From positions 11,825-75,824 of the forward strand of contig QAKR01000014.1 in NCBI GenBank assembly GCA_003343705.1: DNA of 64,000 nt, in the 5' to 3' direction. Position 1 is the first letter of the stretch; each line of letters opens with the position of its first letter. The DNA comes from Clostridiales bacterium. GTDB lineage: Bacteria > Bacillota > Clostridia > Oscillospirales > UBA644. Shown here piece by piece: positions 44,670 through 54,091 of this stretch. Position numbers and translations under genes: made by a program. The notes under the pieces were generated by a model that saw only the letters and a list, made by a program, of their open reading frames with translations, searched no databases and was not told the origin of the DNA.

Positions 44670-46714
44670 TTATCATCTCTCCTTTTTAAGGTTGTAACAC
44701 CGACAAACTTATCTGAAATACTGGTAAGAGCCGGCAGGAACAGTAATACAGATGCTGCTGATAGAAGCGCACCTCTTCCCAGAAGATACCCAAGCTGACT
44801 TACCACATCGTTTGTTGAAACAAGCCCCACTATAAACCCTGCAAGTGATAATATTGCGGCGGAAATAATAATAGCAGGCATTGTATGAACCAAAGTTTTT
44901 TGTGCTGCGTCTTTGGGTTTGTTGTCTTTTCTATAGCGTAGGTAGTTATCTGTAAACAGTATTGCGTAATCTACCGTTGCCCCCAACTGCACCGTGCTTA
45001 TTACTAAAAATCCGATATAACACAGCGGCGAACCTGAAAAATATGTTATTGCAAGATTTATCCAGATAGCACCTTCAATTGTCAAAAGTAGTATAAGCGG
45101 CAGTGACAGTGACTTGAATGTGAACAAAACAACAAGCCCTATAAGAACTATTGCTAAAATATTTATAAACGTACTGTCTGCATTAACAACGTTTTTTATA
45201 TCATAAAGGCTTACGCTTTCACCCAGTGTCAGAGCCTTGTCGCCGTAATATTCAGATGCAAGGGATCTTGTGTTTTCAACAAGAGTGAATGCTTCATCTC
45301 CCTCAGTCTCGGTGTCGGCATATAAAATAATTCTGCTGTAATTATCCGAATAGAAGTTTTTTGTTACTGCACTATCCAGAAAATCCTGCGGAATCTGGGA
45401 TCCCACCGCCGTTGTATAAGAAACGACCGAGGTAACAGCTTGCATATCTCCGAGTTTTTTGCAAAGCTCATCTTCCCGCCCTGTATCGCCTTTGGGTACA
45501 AGCACTACAGTCGGAACGGAACGGCCAAAAGTTTCGTTTATCTTTATTTCATCCTGTCCTGCTCTGCTGCTTGTTTCAAGTGCGCCAAGCCCATATGTGA
45601 ATTTATTATGATCCTGCACTATAAAAGAGGGTATTATAAGGGCAAGCATGAGAATCATTATAGGGATTCGAATTTTAATAACAAATTTTGATATTCCTCC
45701 TAATTTAGGTTTGAACTCCTTGTGGCGTGTTTTATCTAAAAGTTTTATACAGCAAAGAGTAAGTGGCGGCAGGAATATCATAACCGATATAAAACTGAGG
45801 GAAACGCCTTTAACAAGATTTATACCCAAATCTGATCCTATCCCAAAACGCATAAAGCAAAGGGCTAAAAATCCCAGAAGAGTTGTCATTGCACTCGCCG
45901 CAACTGCAGGCAACGCTCGCCTTTGTGCAAGACGCATTGCTTCTTTCGGTTCGTGTGTTTGTCTGAATTCGCTAAACGCTCTTAAAAGGAATATTGCATA
46001 ATCCAGCGAAACTGCCATTTGTAAAATTGGGCTTATAGACTGTGTAATAAACGAAACTTGGCCGAAAAATATATTAGTTCCCATATTTATTACAACAGCA
46101 ACTCCTATTGCTGCTAAAAATAAAACCGGTTCAATCCAAGAACTTGTTGAAATAAGTAAAATTATTATTATTAACGGTATAAGAAATGCAAAAGCTTTTA
46201 AGCTCTCAAACACAGTCATGTCTTGTGAATTTGCATTTAATGCTGCTTCGCCGCTTACGGCTCCGTTATCGCCAATAAGCTCTCGTATTTGTTTAACTGT
46301 TTTCGACTCTGTTCCTTCTTTAACGGTAACAGAAAATACAGCATTTTTATCTTTGTAATATGTTTCGACCATTGTTTTATCCAGTGTTTCAACCGGAACT
46401 ATCAAGTCTGCTGCATCGTCAAGCCATAAAACGCTTTCAACTCCGTCGATATTTTCAATTTCTTTTTTATATTCAATAGCTTGCGAAATTTCCACATTAA
46501 AAACAGCAACACGTGCATTAGGTACAGTGTCGGAAAATTCATTTTCCATGATCTGGAGAGCTTTAGTGCTTTCTGCATCGGCAGGTAAATAGCTTTCAAG
46601 CTTGTAGTTGACAGGCACGAAAATTGCTAATACGGCACATGCTATAAAAATTACGCAAAATACTGCAACGACTGTTTTTTTGTGTTCTAATGTTGAATCA
46701 AAAATTTTATTCAT
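44666..46714 (-). CDS. MMPL/RND-family transporter
   Basis: A 682-residue inner-membrane protein with the RND layout: one N-terminal span, a large outer loop, a block of about five spans, then a repeat of the same (two-fold internal symmetry). The conserved segment QMAVSLDYAIFLLRAFSEF and its second copy QLGATVDYAILFTDNYLRY carry the proton-relay Asp-Tyr. MMPL-like proteins move lipids or hydrophobic compounds; the substrate is unknown. ATG 46714 is chosen over GTG 46738 because AGAGG-type sites lie between. Transcribed divergently from the TetR gene. Confidence 0.88.
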   Translation of the reverse strand: MNKIFDSTLEHKKTVVAVFCVIFIACAVLAIFVPVNYKLESYLPADAESTKALQIMENEFSDTVPNARVAVFNVEISQAIEYKKEIENIDGVESVLWLDDAADLIVPVETLDKTMVETYYKDKNAVFSVTVKEGTESKTVKQIRELIGDNGAVSGEAALNANSQDMTVFESLKAFAFLIPLIIIILLISTSSWIEPVLFLAAIGVAVVINMGTNIFFGQVSFITQSISPILQMAVSLDYAIFLLRAFSEFRQTHEPKEAMRLAQRRALPAVAASAMTTLLGFLALCFMRFGIGSDLGINLVKGVSLSFISVMIFLPPLTLCCIKLLDKTRHKEFKPKLGGISKFVIKIRIPIMILMLALIIPSFIVQDHNKFTYGLGALETSSRAGQDEIKINETFGRSVPTVVLVPKGDTGREDELCKKLGDMQAVTSVVSYTTAVGSQIPQDFLDSAVTKNFYSDNYSRIILYADTETEGDEAFTLVENTRSLASEYYGDKALTLGESVSLYDIKNVVNADSTFINILAIVLIGLVVLFTFKSLSLPLILLLTIEGAIWINLAITYFSGSPLCYIGFLVISTVQLGATVDYAILFTDNYLRYRKDNKPKDAAQKTLVHTMPAIIISAAILSLAGFIVGLVSTNDVVSQLGYLLGRGALLSAASVLLFLPALTSISDKFVGVTTLKRRDDK

Positions 46715-46741
46715 ACTCTCGCCTCTTTTTCTGTACACAGT

Positions 46742-46793
46742 GTTGACTTTTTATCTCTATTATAGTATAATACCATTGTGTATAAAAATCAAC
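46742..46793. promoter_or_regulatory. Divergent overlapping promoters with inverted repeat, tetR / MMPL
   Basis: Plus strand: TTGACT (46743-46748), 17 bases, TATAAT (46766-46771). Minus strand: TTGATT (46792-46787), 17 bases, TATACT (46769-46764). The two -10 elements overlap. Each -35 lies in one arm of an inverted repeat (46742-46754 and 46782-46793, identical but for one extra C), a likely operator for the adjacent TetR regulator. Confidence 0.75.
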
Positions 46794-46903
46794 ATTCAGT
46801 TTGTTTTGTTTTGTACGGAAATATACAAAAAACTATTTATTTGTTTAAAATGTGACGGCAATAAAATTAATAATATGTAAAAAAAATTCGGGAGGGATTA
46901 TTT

Positions 46904-47482
46904 TTGGAAGAAAAACGTGAAAGCAGGCGTACCCGATATACAAAATCGGTAATACGGCAAACGCTCCTTACCCTTATGAAAGAGAAAAATATAAACAAAA
47001 TAACAGTTAAGGAAATATGTGAAGCAGCAGATGTAAACAGGGGTACTTTTTATTCATATTATAAAGATGCCTTTGATCTTTTGGAAAAGATTGAAGACGA
47101 GCTTTATCAGGAGATATCTGAAGCTTTGGATGGGCATGATCCCAGCGAAGTTATCGGTGAAATTTTTTGCAGAATCCAAAAAAACTGGGACTTATGCAGG
47201 ATTTTGTTCAGCGATAACGGTGATCCTGATTTTCTGCGACGTGTTATGTATATTGCAGAGAAGGCTTGTATTGAAGATTGGGCGAAAAAAATGAATACAA
47301 CAGATATTGCATTATTAAAATATTTGTATGCGTTTACTGCAGTAGGAAGTGTCGGAATAATTCAGGAATGGGTTAAAGGGAACATGGTTGAACCGGCAGA
47401 AAAAATGGCGGAGATAGTTGCCCGCATAACATATGGTGGGCTTAAATCTTTTGAAACTGATATAAAAAAGTTTTATAAATAG
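46904..47482 (+). CDS. TetR/AcrR-family transcriptional regulator
   Basis: A 192-residue repressor. The N-terminal TetR helix-turn-helix (residues ~12-60, ITVKEICEAADVNRGTFYSY) is followed by an all-helical ligand/dimer domain. Translation starts at TTG 46904 behind GGGAGGG. It is divergent from the MMPL operon and shares its promoter region, so it most likely represses that exporter and itself. Confidence 0.88.
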   Translation: MEEKRESRRTRYTKSVIRQTLLTLMKEKNINKITVKEICEAADVNRGTFYSYYKDAFDLLEKIEDELYQEISEALDGHDPSEVIGEIFCRIQKNWDLCRILFSDNGDPDFLRRVMYIAEKACIEDWAKKMNTTDIALLKYLYAFTAVGSVGIIQEWVKGNMVEPAEKMAEIVARITYGGLKSFETDIKKFYK

Positions 47483-47495
47483 AGGGTTGCGTAAT

Positions 47496-49841
47496 ATGAT
47501 AATACTTGACGGTGCTTTAGGCACACAAATACAAAAAGCAGGTTTAATATTTAAAAAATGTCTGGAGGAACTTAATATAACAAATCCTTCGGCTGTAACA
47601 AAAATACACCGTGCATATGTGCAAGCCGGATCAGATGTTGTTTATACAAATACTTTCGGAGCAAATGCCTATAAAACAGCAGATTGTGAATATTCTGTAG
47701 ACGAGCTTATTTCGGCAGGTATATTATGTGCAAAAACTGCGGTTGGGAAAAAAACAAGAATCGGACTTTCGCTGGGGCCTATAGGCAAACTGATGAAACC
47801 TAACGGAGATATGTCTTTTGAAGAAGCTTACGGGTACTTTAAACAAATGGTTTTGGCAGGTAAGGGTGCAGATATTATTGCGTTCGAAACATTTTCAGAT
47901 CTGTTAGAGCTGAAAGCAGCTGTTTTGGCTGCAAAAGAAAATTCCGATTTGCCTATTTATGCGACTATGACCTTTGAAAAAACAGGCAGGACTTTTACCG
48001 GTGTTTCGGTTGAAGCGATGGCGGCCACCCTTGAAGGGTTAGGTGTTGACGCGTTAGGTGTAAACTGCTCTTTAGCTCCTAATGAGCTTTCTTCTATAAT
48101 AAAAAGGCTTTTAAAAAGAACAACCTTACCGGTTATTATAAAAGCAAACGCCGGGCTTCCGGACCCCGAAACTAATGAATACAGCGTGAATCCTCGGGAT
48201 TATTTATCTCAGCTTCGTCCTCTTGTTCGTGCCGGAGTTTCAATTATCGGGGGTTGTTGTGGTACGGATGAAAGATATATTTCCCTCATATCAAAGGAAT
48301 TTGGTAAAACACAACCACAATTTAAAAAGTATAAGCAAGTATCCATATTGTCGTCTGCAACAAAATGTATTGATATTGATCGTGTTTGCATAGTAGGAGA
48401 GCGAATAAACCCAACGGGTAAAAAGCTTTTTAAACAAGCATTAATAGATAAAAACATATCTTATATTTTATCACAAGCTCTTGAACAGACATCTGCAGGT
48501 GCTGATATTCTTGATGTAAATGTTGGTCTGCCTGAAATAGATGAAGTTCAAATTTTAAAAAGCGTTGTGGAAGAAATTCAAAGTGTTTGCGACTTACCGT
48601 TGCAGCTTGATACTTCCGACCCTAAAGCACTTGAGGCGGCTTTGCGTATTTATAATGGTAAACCGCTTGTCAACTCTGTAAGCGGAGATGAGAAAACTCT
48701 CTCGGAAATACTGCCTCTTGTTAAAAAATACGGGGCTTCGGTGATTGGTTTAACACTTGATAAAAACGGAATTCCGAAAAAAGCATCCGAAAGGGTTAAA
48801 ATTGCGGGGAGAATAATAGAAGCTGCTGAAAAACACGGAATTAAGCGCCAAGATATTTATATTGACTGCTTATGTTTAACCGCTTCAGTCCAACAAAAAG
48901 AAGCAGTTGAAACATTAAAAGCTATAAAAACCGTAAAACAAAAATACGGCGTTAAAACAGTATTGGGTGTTTCAAACGTTTCTTTCGGTTTACCGGGGCG
49001 AGTACTCTTGAATTCGAGCTATCTTACTCTTGCACTGGCACACGGGCTTGATTTGCCTATAATAAACCCCAATATAACAGAAATGACAGATTCAGTTGCT
49101 GCGTTTAATGTATTATATAATAAGGATAAAGGTGCAGAAAAATTCATTAAAAGAGAGGCTGAAAAACAGCAAGTTGAAAACATTCCTTTACAAAAAAAAT
49201 CTGACGTTAAAAAGACGGATGAAACAGCACTTTTTGACGCCGTTGTTTCAGGGATAAAAGAAGAGTGCCGCCAACGGACAAAAGAGCTTTTAAAAGCGAA
49301 AGATGCACTTGATATTGTAAACCAAATTCTTATTCCAGCTCTTGATATGGTTGGAACTCAATTTGAAACCCAAAAAATATTTTTACCACAGCTTCTTTCT
49401 TCTGCTACTGCCGCACAACAGGCTTTTGATGAAATTAAAAAAGACCTTGCTGATAAAAGCCAAAAAAGTGTCTCAAAGGGGCGCATACTAATGGCAACAG
49501 TAGAGGGGGATATTCATGATATAGGAAAAAATATTGTCAGAGTTGTTTTGGAAAATTACGGTTATGACGTTGTTGACCTGGGTAGAGATGTTCCCGCTGA
49601 ACTTATTGCAGAAACAGCTTTAAAAGAGAATATTAAACTTGTAGGGTTAAGTGCTCTTATGACAACAACCGTAAAAGGTATGGAGCGAACCATAAAACTT
49701 TTACATGAAAGCGGATCAGATTGCAAAATCATGGTTGGCGGAGCTGTTTTAACAGAAAGTTATGCAATGAAAATCGGTGCTGATTTTTATTCAAGAGATG
49801 CAAAACAAGCCGTTGATATTGCTAAAAAAATATTTATTTAA
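47496..49841 (+). CDS. metH: Cobalamin-dependent methionine synthase MetH, without the reactivation domain
   Basis: Transfers methyl groups from methyltetrahydrofolate to homocysteine. The 781-residue protein contains the homocysteine-binding barrel (~1-280, zinc ligands in GVNCS and GGCCGT), the folate-binding barrel (~300-560), the cobalamin cap (~585-655) and the cobalamin-binding domain with DIHDIGKN and lower ligand His674. It then stops. The ~330-residue AdoMet-binding activation domain of E. coli MetH is absent, as known in some anaerobes, so a separate reactivase must exist. ATG 47496 is chosen over TTG 47487 because AGAGGG is at 47481-47486. Confidence 0.93.
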   Translation: MIILDGALGTQIQKAGLIFKKCLEELNITNPSAVTKIHRAYVQAGSDVVYTNTFGANAYKTADCEYSVDELISAGILCAKTAVGKKTRIGLSLGPIGKLMKPNGDMSFEEAYGYFKQMVLAGKGADIIAFETFSDLLELKAAVLAAKENSDLPIYATMTFEKTGRTFTGVSVEAMAATLEGLGVDALGVNCSLAPNELSSIIKRLLKRTTLPVIIKANAGLPDPETNEYSVNPRDYLSQLRPLVRAGVSIIGGCCGTDERYISLISKEFGKTQPQFKKYKQVSILSSATKCIDIDRVCIVGERINPTGKKLFKQALIDKNISYILSQALEQTSAGADILDVNVGLPEIDEVQILKSVVEEIQSVCDLPLQLDTSDPKALEAALRIYNGKPLVNSVSGDEKTLSEILPLVKKYGASVIGLTLDKNGIPKKASERVKIAGRIIEAAEKHGIKRQDIYIDCLCLTASVQQKEAVETLKAIKTVKQKYGVKTVLGVSNVSFGLPGRVLLNSSYLTLALAHGLDLPIINPNITEMTDSVAAFNVLYNKDKGAEKFIKREAEKQQVENIPLQKKSDVKKTDETALFDAVVSGIKEECRQRTKELLKAKDALDIVNQILIPALDMVGTQFETQKIFLPQLLSSATAAQQAFDEIKKDLADKSQKSVSKGRILMATVEGDIHDIGKNIVRVVLENYGYDVVDLGRDVPAELIAETALKENIKLVGLSALMTTTVKGMERTIKLLHESGSDCKIMVGGAVLTESYAMKIGADFYSRDAKQAVDIAKKIFI

Positions 49842-49904
49842 TAAGGCGTACTTTTAAGCTGAAAAAGGTCACTGCATAACCTTAAAAAAGTAACATAATA
49901 TTAC

Positions 49905-49933
49905 TTGACTTAGCTATCTATTTATGCTAAACT
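49905..49933 (+). promoter_or_regulatory. Sigma-A promoter of the pyrB-activase-GRE unit
   Basis: TTGACT (49905-49910), 17-base spacer, TAAACT (49928-49933). The leader is short (about 20 bases), which leaves no room for a PyrR-type attenuator. Confidence 0.75.
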
Positions 49934-49956
49934 AACCAAAAAGGAAGGTGAACTAT

Positions 49957-51039
49957 GTGCAGTATCGGCATCTTGTGGATTTTAACGATATAACGGCATC
50001 ACAGTGGAATGCATTATACCGATTGGGACGTGATATAATGCACGACCCTCAAAAATACGCCGACAGTTGCAAGGGCAAAGTTTTAGCAACTCTTTTTTAC
50101 GAGCCCAGCACCCGCACCATGCTTTCTTTCCAAACAGCAATGCTTCGCTTGGGCGGTTCGGTTATAGGGTTTGACAGCCCTGCAAATTCATCCGTTTCAA
50201 AAGGTGAAAATCTTAAAGATACAATTACAATAATCAGCTCCTATGCTGATATTATCGCAATGCGTAACCCTCAGGAAGGTGCTGCTCTTGCAGCCTCGTT
50301 ATATTCAACCTGTCCTGTTATAAACGCCGGAGATGGCGGACACTTTCATCCAACGCAGACATTGACAGACCTTACAACCATAACTATGGAAAAGGGTAAG
50401 CTTGATGGCCTGACTATAGGCCTTTGCGGCGATTTAAAACATGGCCGTACAGTTCACTCACTTTTACGTGCATTATCTGTTCTTGGAAAAAATACATATT
50501 ATTTAGTGTCAACTCTTACTTTAAAAATGCCTCAATATATTATAGATACTCTTCGCGAAAGCGGAAATATGGTTTATGAGCTTACATCACTTGACGATTG
50601 TATAGAAGAGCTTGATATATTATATATGACTCGCATACAGAAAGAGCGTTTTCAATCAGAAGATATGTATAAAAAAGAAAGCGGTAAATACATTCTTACA
50701 CCTGAAAAGCTTTTGCATGCAAAACCGGATTTATCAATTTTACATCCGCTGCCCAGAGTTGATGAAATTTCATCCGAAGTAGATTTTGATAAACGTGCCA
50801 TGTATTTCAAGCAAGCAGAAAACGGAATGTATATTAGAATGGCTCTTATTCTGACAATGCTTAAAAACGGTAAATTTATGCCGGATATATATGAATGTAA
50901 AGATGTAAAAAACACTATGCGCTGCCCTAATCCGGTATGTGTTACCAATACGGAAAAATATCTCCCGCCTTTAACATATACGCTGGGGGGAACGCGCCCC
51001 GGGCATGCATGTAAATATTGTGATTTCAGGATTGATTAA
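49957..51039 (+). CDS. pyrB: Aspartate carbamoyltransferase with fused PyrI-type zinc module
   Basis: Makes carbamoyl-aspartate in pyrimidine synthesis. The ATCase core shows YEPSTRTMLSF (carbamoyl-phosphate loop), HPTQTLTDLTT, LHPLPRVDEIS and RAMYFKQAENGMYIRMALI. The final ~40 residues add CPNPVC...CKYC, the C-x4-C and CxxC zinc ligands normally found in the separate regulatory chain PyrI, but without its nucleotide-binding domain. The start is probably GTG 49957, 8 bases after AAGGAAGG; GTG 49948 overlaps that site, and ATG 49955 is out of frame. Only 3 bases separate it from the activase gene. Confidence 0.88.
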   Translation: MQYRHLVDFNDITASQWNALYRLGRDIMHDPQKYADSCKGKVLATLFYEPSTRTMLSFQTAMLRLGGSVIGFDSPANSSVSKGENLKDTITIISSYADIIAMRNPQEGAALAASLYSTCPVINAGDGGHFHPTQTLTDLTTITMEKGKLDGLTIGLCGDLKHGRTVHSLLRALSVLGKNTYYLVSTLTLKMPQYIIDTLRESGNMVYELTSLDDCIEELDILYMTRIQKERFQSEDMYKKESGKYILTPEKLLHAKPDLSILHPLPRVDEISSEVDFDKRAMYFKQAENGMYIRMALILTMLKNGKFMPDIYECKDVKNTMRCPNPVCVTNTEKYLPPLTYTLGGTRPGHACKYCDFRID

Positions 51040-51042
51040 TTT

Positions 51043-51921
51043 ATGAACGGTATTGTTTTTGACATACAGCGATTTTCAACCCATGATGGCTACGGTATTC
51101 GTACTACGGTTTTTATGAAAGGTTGCAATAATGCTTGTTTGTGGTGCCATAATCCGGAAGGGTTGTCTTTAAAAACTCAGCTAAGAACATATCCGATGAA
51201 ATGCATAAGTTGCGGACGCTGTACAAAAGTTTGTAAGCTTGATTGTGATCCGTTAAAGTGTATAAGTTGCGGCAAGTGTGCCGATGTATGTCCTACAGGT
51301 GCTAGAGAGCTTTGCGGAGTTGAAATGACACCTGAGAAACTATTTGAAGAGATTAAAGCCGATTTGGATTTTTATAAAAATTCCGGTGGTGGAGTTACCT
51401 TTTCCGGCGGCGAGCCGTTATTACAATCTGATTTCATTTCAGAAACGGCAAAAAGGTGCAAAGAAATCGGAATAAGTGTCGGCATACAAACTGCGGCTAA
51501 TGTTAAGTGGCCGGAGTTTGAAAAGGTTTTACCGTATACAGACTTTTTTATGTGTGATTTTAAGTTGTTTGATGACGATCTGCATAAGAAATATACCGGA
51601 GTTTCAAATAAACTTATTATAGAAAATATAAAAAAGCTGGGTAATGAAAATATAAAATTAATTGTACGTACGCCTGTGATTGCAGGTGTTAATGAATCCC
51701 AGATAGAAAATATATGCAAAACTGTAAAGGATTTAAAAAATCTTGATTACTATGAGCTTTTGCGTTATCATAAATTTGGTTTAAGTAAGTTGGAAAATCT
51801 TAATATGAAATTTGGCAAAGAATTTGAAGAGCCATCTCTTGAATCTATGCGTTCTCTTGTAAAAATAGCGAAACAATACATAAAAAATGTAAAATGCGAT
51901 CCTATTGAGGAGGAAGAGTAA
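51043..51921 (+). CDS. Glycyl radical enzyme activating enzyme (radical SAM)
   Basis: Generates the glycyl radical on the enzyme encoded next. The 292-residue protein has the radical SAM motif CNNACLWC (CxxxCxxC, ~residues 29-36). An inserted ferredoxin domain has two cysteine clusters (CISCGRCTKVC and CISCGKCADVCPTGA, ~51-90), as in activases of dehydratase- and decarboxylase-type glycyl radical enzymes but not in the PFL activase itself. Adjacent to and upstream of its partner by 1 base. Confidence 0.92.
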   Translation: MNGIVFDIQRFSTHDGYGIRTTVFMKGCNNACLWCHNPEGLSLKTQLRTYPMKCISCGRCTKVCKLDCDPLKCISCGKCADVCPTGARELCGVEMTPEKLFEEIKADLDFYKNSGGGVTFSGGEPLLQSDFISETAKRCKEIGISVGIQTAANVKWPEFEKVLPYTDFFMCDFKLFDDDLHKKYTGVSNKLIIENIKKLGNENIKLIVRTPVIAGVNESQIENICKTVKDLKNLDYYELLRYHKFGLSKLENLNMKFGKEFEEPSLESMRSLVKIAKQYIKNVKCDPIEEEE

Positions 51922-51922
51922 T

Positions 51923-54025
51923 ATGGTAAAAAGACTTAGCGAAACGACAAGACAAATGGCACAAGAAGCTTTAACAGGGAAATGGGGTAGAGCCCTTGAA
52001 CCTACACAGCTTGTTTTAACAAAAGCAGAAGATAAAGAGCCCAACGGTTATCTGCGCAGTGCGTATTGTGTACGCCATATAGCCGAGGAAGCTCCTATAA
52101 GAATACTTCCTACTGAGAAACTTGTCGGAGCCTGCACTCTTGCAGAATCTCCGCTTCATGTTACACCTGTTCGTAATCCGAAAGGTGATATAGCACTGGG
52201 TAGCCTTTCCCACTGTACTCCGGGTTTTTATGAAGTTCTGGAAATAGGCTTGAAAGGCCTTCGCCACCACGTTGACGAAAGGCTTTTACGTGGGAACATT
52301 GACAACGAACAGATTAAATTCTTAAAATCGCTGCAAATAACTCTTGATGCTATGAATACATGGCATAAGCGTTATATCACACTGCTTCGCAAACTTATAC
52401 GCGAAAGCGAAGGTGAGCAAAAAGCACATTACGAAGAAGTTTTGAAAAACCTTAAAAATGTTCCTGAAAATAAACCGAAGAACTTTAAAGAAGCTATTCA
52501 GTCCCTTTTGTTTATGTTTGTATTTATGCGCCAATGTGGAAACTGGCCAGGTATCGGCAGAATTGACGTTATGCTGGGTAAATATCTTGAAAAAGATATG
52601 AAAGACGGTAAAATAACGTTAGACGAAGCCCGTGAATATATCGCTCATTTTTGGATAAAAGGTTGCGAATGGATAGGCAGATCAGAAGTATTTGACGGTT
52701 CCGGCGACGGGCAGCATTATCAGAACATAATTCTTTCAGGTGTTGATAAAGACGGTAACGAGGTTGTTAATGACGTTACATATCTTGTTTTAGATGTTGT
52801 TGAAGAATTGTTAATAAGTGACTTCCCCATAGCAGTTCGTGTAAGTAAACGTACTCCTGAAAAACTTTTCCGTAGAATTGCTGAAGTTCAAAGGCTTGGC
52901 AGCGGCACAGTTGCAATATATAACAACGATTTTATTGTTAATAATTTATATAATTTCGGATATCCTATCGAAGACGCTCGTAATTTTGCAAATGACGGAT
53001 GCTGGGAGGTTCAAGTTCCTGGTAAAACCTGTTTTTCATACCACCCCATAGATATTCTTGTGTGCTTACAACAGGCTCTAGGGATTGAAGACGGTTTTGA
53101 ATCCATAGATTATCCCACATTCGAGGATTTGTATAAGTCTTACGATGAAAAAGTTCAGTGTATTATCGGACAGTTGATGCAGGGAGCTGACCATTTCGGT
53201 TATAACGGCACACCAAGCACCTTGTTTTCACTGTTTACGGACGGCTGTATAGAAAGTGCAAAAGGATATTATCACGGCGGTGCAAAATATAAGGTTTTAG
53301 CACCTCATACCGGAGGTGTCCCGGATGTTGCAAACGAACTTTATGCAATTAAGAAACTTGTATATGATGAGAAAAAATTTACATTAAGCCAAGTTCGTGA
53401 ATTCCTTAAAGCAGACTGGGAGGGTAACGAACCGTTACGCCAACAGATGCTAAAAGAATGCGATCATTACGGAAACGGGCACCCCGATGTTGATGCAATG
53501 GCGCGCAGAGTTTTACATGATTTTGCAAGATTTTCCCGTGAAATTCCTGAACGCAACGGTGTAAAACGTCCTGCAGGAATTTCAACTTTCGGCCGTGAGG
53601 TTTCCTGGAGAGCCGGTAGAAAAGCCACTTTTGACGGGCATAAAGCAGGGGAAATACTTGCTGCTAATCTTACTCCCACACCCGGTACTGATAAAAACGG
53701 CCCAACCGCAATAATAAATTCACATTGTGCCCTTGACCTAACATGCCTTGTAAACGGAACAGCACTTGATATGAAAATCGCTCCTTCAGCCGTTAAGGGT
53801 GAAGATGGTATTCAGGCGATGGTTGCACTTTATAAAACATTTATTGAAAAAGGCGGAATTTTCATACACATAGATGTTGTAGATAATAAAACACTGCTTG
53901 ATGCAGTTGCACATCCTGAAAAGTATCCTACACTTTCAGTACGTGTTTCGGGTTGGTCAGCTCGTTTTGTAACCCTTAATCCCCAATGGCAGGAAATGAT
54001 TATAAAGAAATCGGAACAACATTGA
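51923..54025 (+). CDS. Glycyl radical enzyme (PFL-like), substrate unknown
   Basis: A 700-residue oxygen-sensitive anaerobic enzyme. The radical site is Gly677 in RVSGWSARF. The active-site loop is NDGCWEV with Cys360 and Glu362. A Cys-x-Glu pair is the mark of eliminase-type members (glycerol or diol dehydratase, choline lyase), whereas PFL itself has Cys-Cys. The usual GCVE is GCWE here, so the substrate group is not one I can name. The start ATG 51923 follows GAGGAGGAAGAG; the frame extends to 51905 but overlaps the activase. No microcompartment or aldehyde-handling genes are adjacent. A strong terminator follows. Confidence 0.88.
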   Translation: MVKRLSETTRQMAQEALTGKWGRALEPTQLVLTKAEDKEPNGYLRSAYCVRHIAEEAPIRILPTEKLVGACTLAESPLHVTPVRNPKGDIALGSLSHCTPGFYEVLEIGLKGLRHHVDERLLRGNIDNEQIKFLKSLQITLDAMNTWHKRYITLLRKLIRESEGEQKAHYEEVLKNLKNVPENKPKNFKEAIQSLLFMFVFMRQCGNWPGIGRIDVMLGKYLEKDMKDGKITLDEAREYIAHFWIKGCEWIGRSEVFDGSGDGQHYQNIILSGVDKDGNEVVNDVTYLVLDVVEELLISDFPIAVRVSKRTPEKLFRRIAEVQRLGSGTVAIYNNDFIVNNLYNFGYPIEDARNFANDGCWEVQVPGKTCFSYHPIDILVCLQQALGIEDGFESIDYPTFEDLYKSYDEKVQCIIGQLMQGADHFGYNGTPSTLFSLFTDGCIESAKGYYHGGAKYKVLAPHTGGVPDVANELYAIKKLVYDEKKFTLSQVREFLKADWEGNEPLRQQMLKECDHYGNGHPDVDAMARRVLHDFARFSREIPERNGVKRPAGISTFGREVSWRAGRKATFDGHKAGEILAANLTPTPGTDKNGPTAIINSHCALDLTCLVNGTALDMKIAPSAVKGEDGIQAMVALYKTFIEKGGIFIHIDVVDNKTLLDAVAHPEKYPTLSVRVSGWSARFVTLNPQWQEMIIKKSEQH

Positions 54026-54033
54026 TAAAAAAC

Positions 54034-54062
54034 AGAAAAATGCGGGAGTACCGCATTTTTCT
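54034..54062 (+). terminator. Rho-independent terminator after the glycyl radical enzyme
   Basis: AGAAAAATGCGG-GAGTA-CCGCATTTTTCT, a perfect 12-bp stem ending in a T-run. Confidence 0.85.
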
Positions 54063-54091
54063 GCATTAATAATTTATGAGGAATGTATCAG

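Noticed and set aside
44666..46714. Could the MMPL protein be a SecDF or drug-efflux RND pump?
   Set aside because: It lacks SecDF motifs and has no periplasmic adaptor gene; the domain layout and X-domain partner fit MMPL better.
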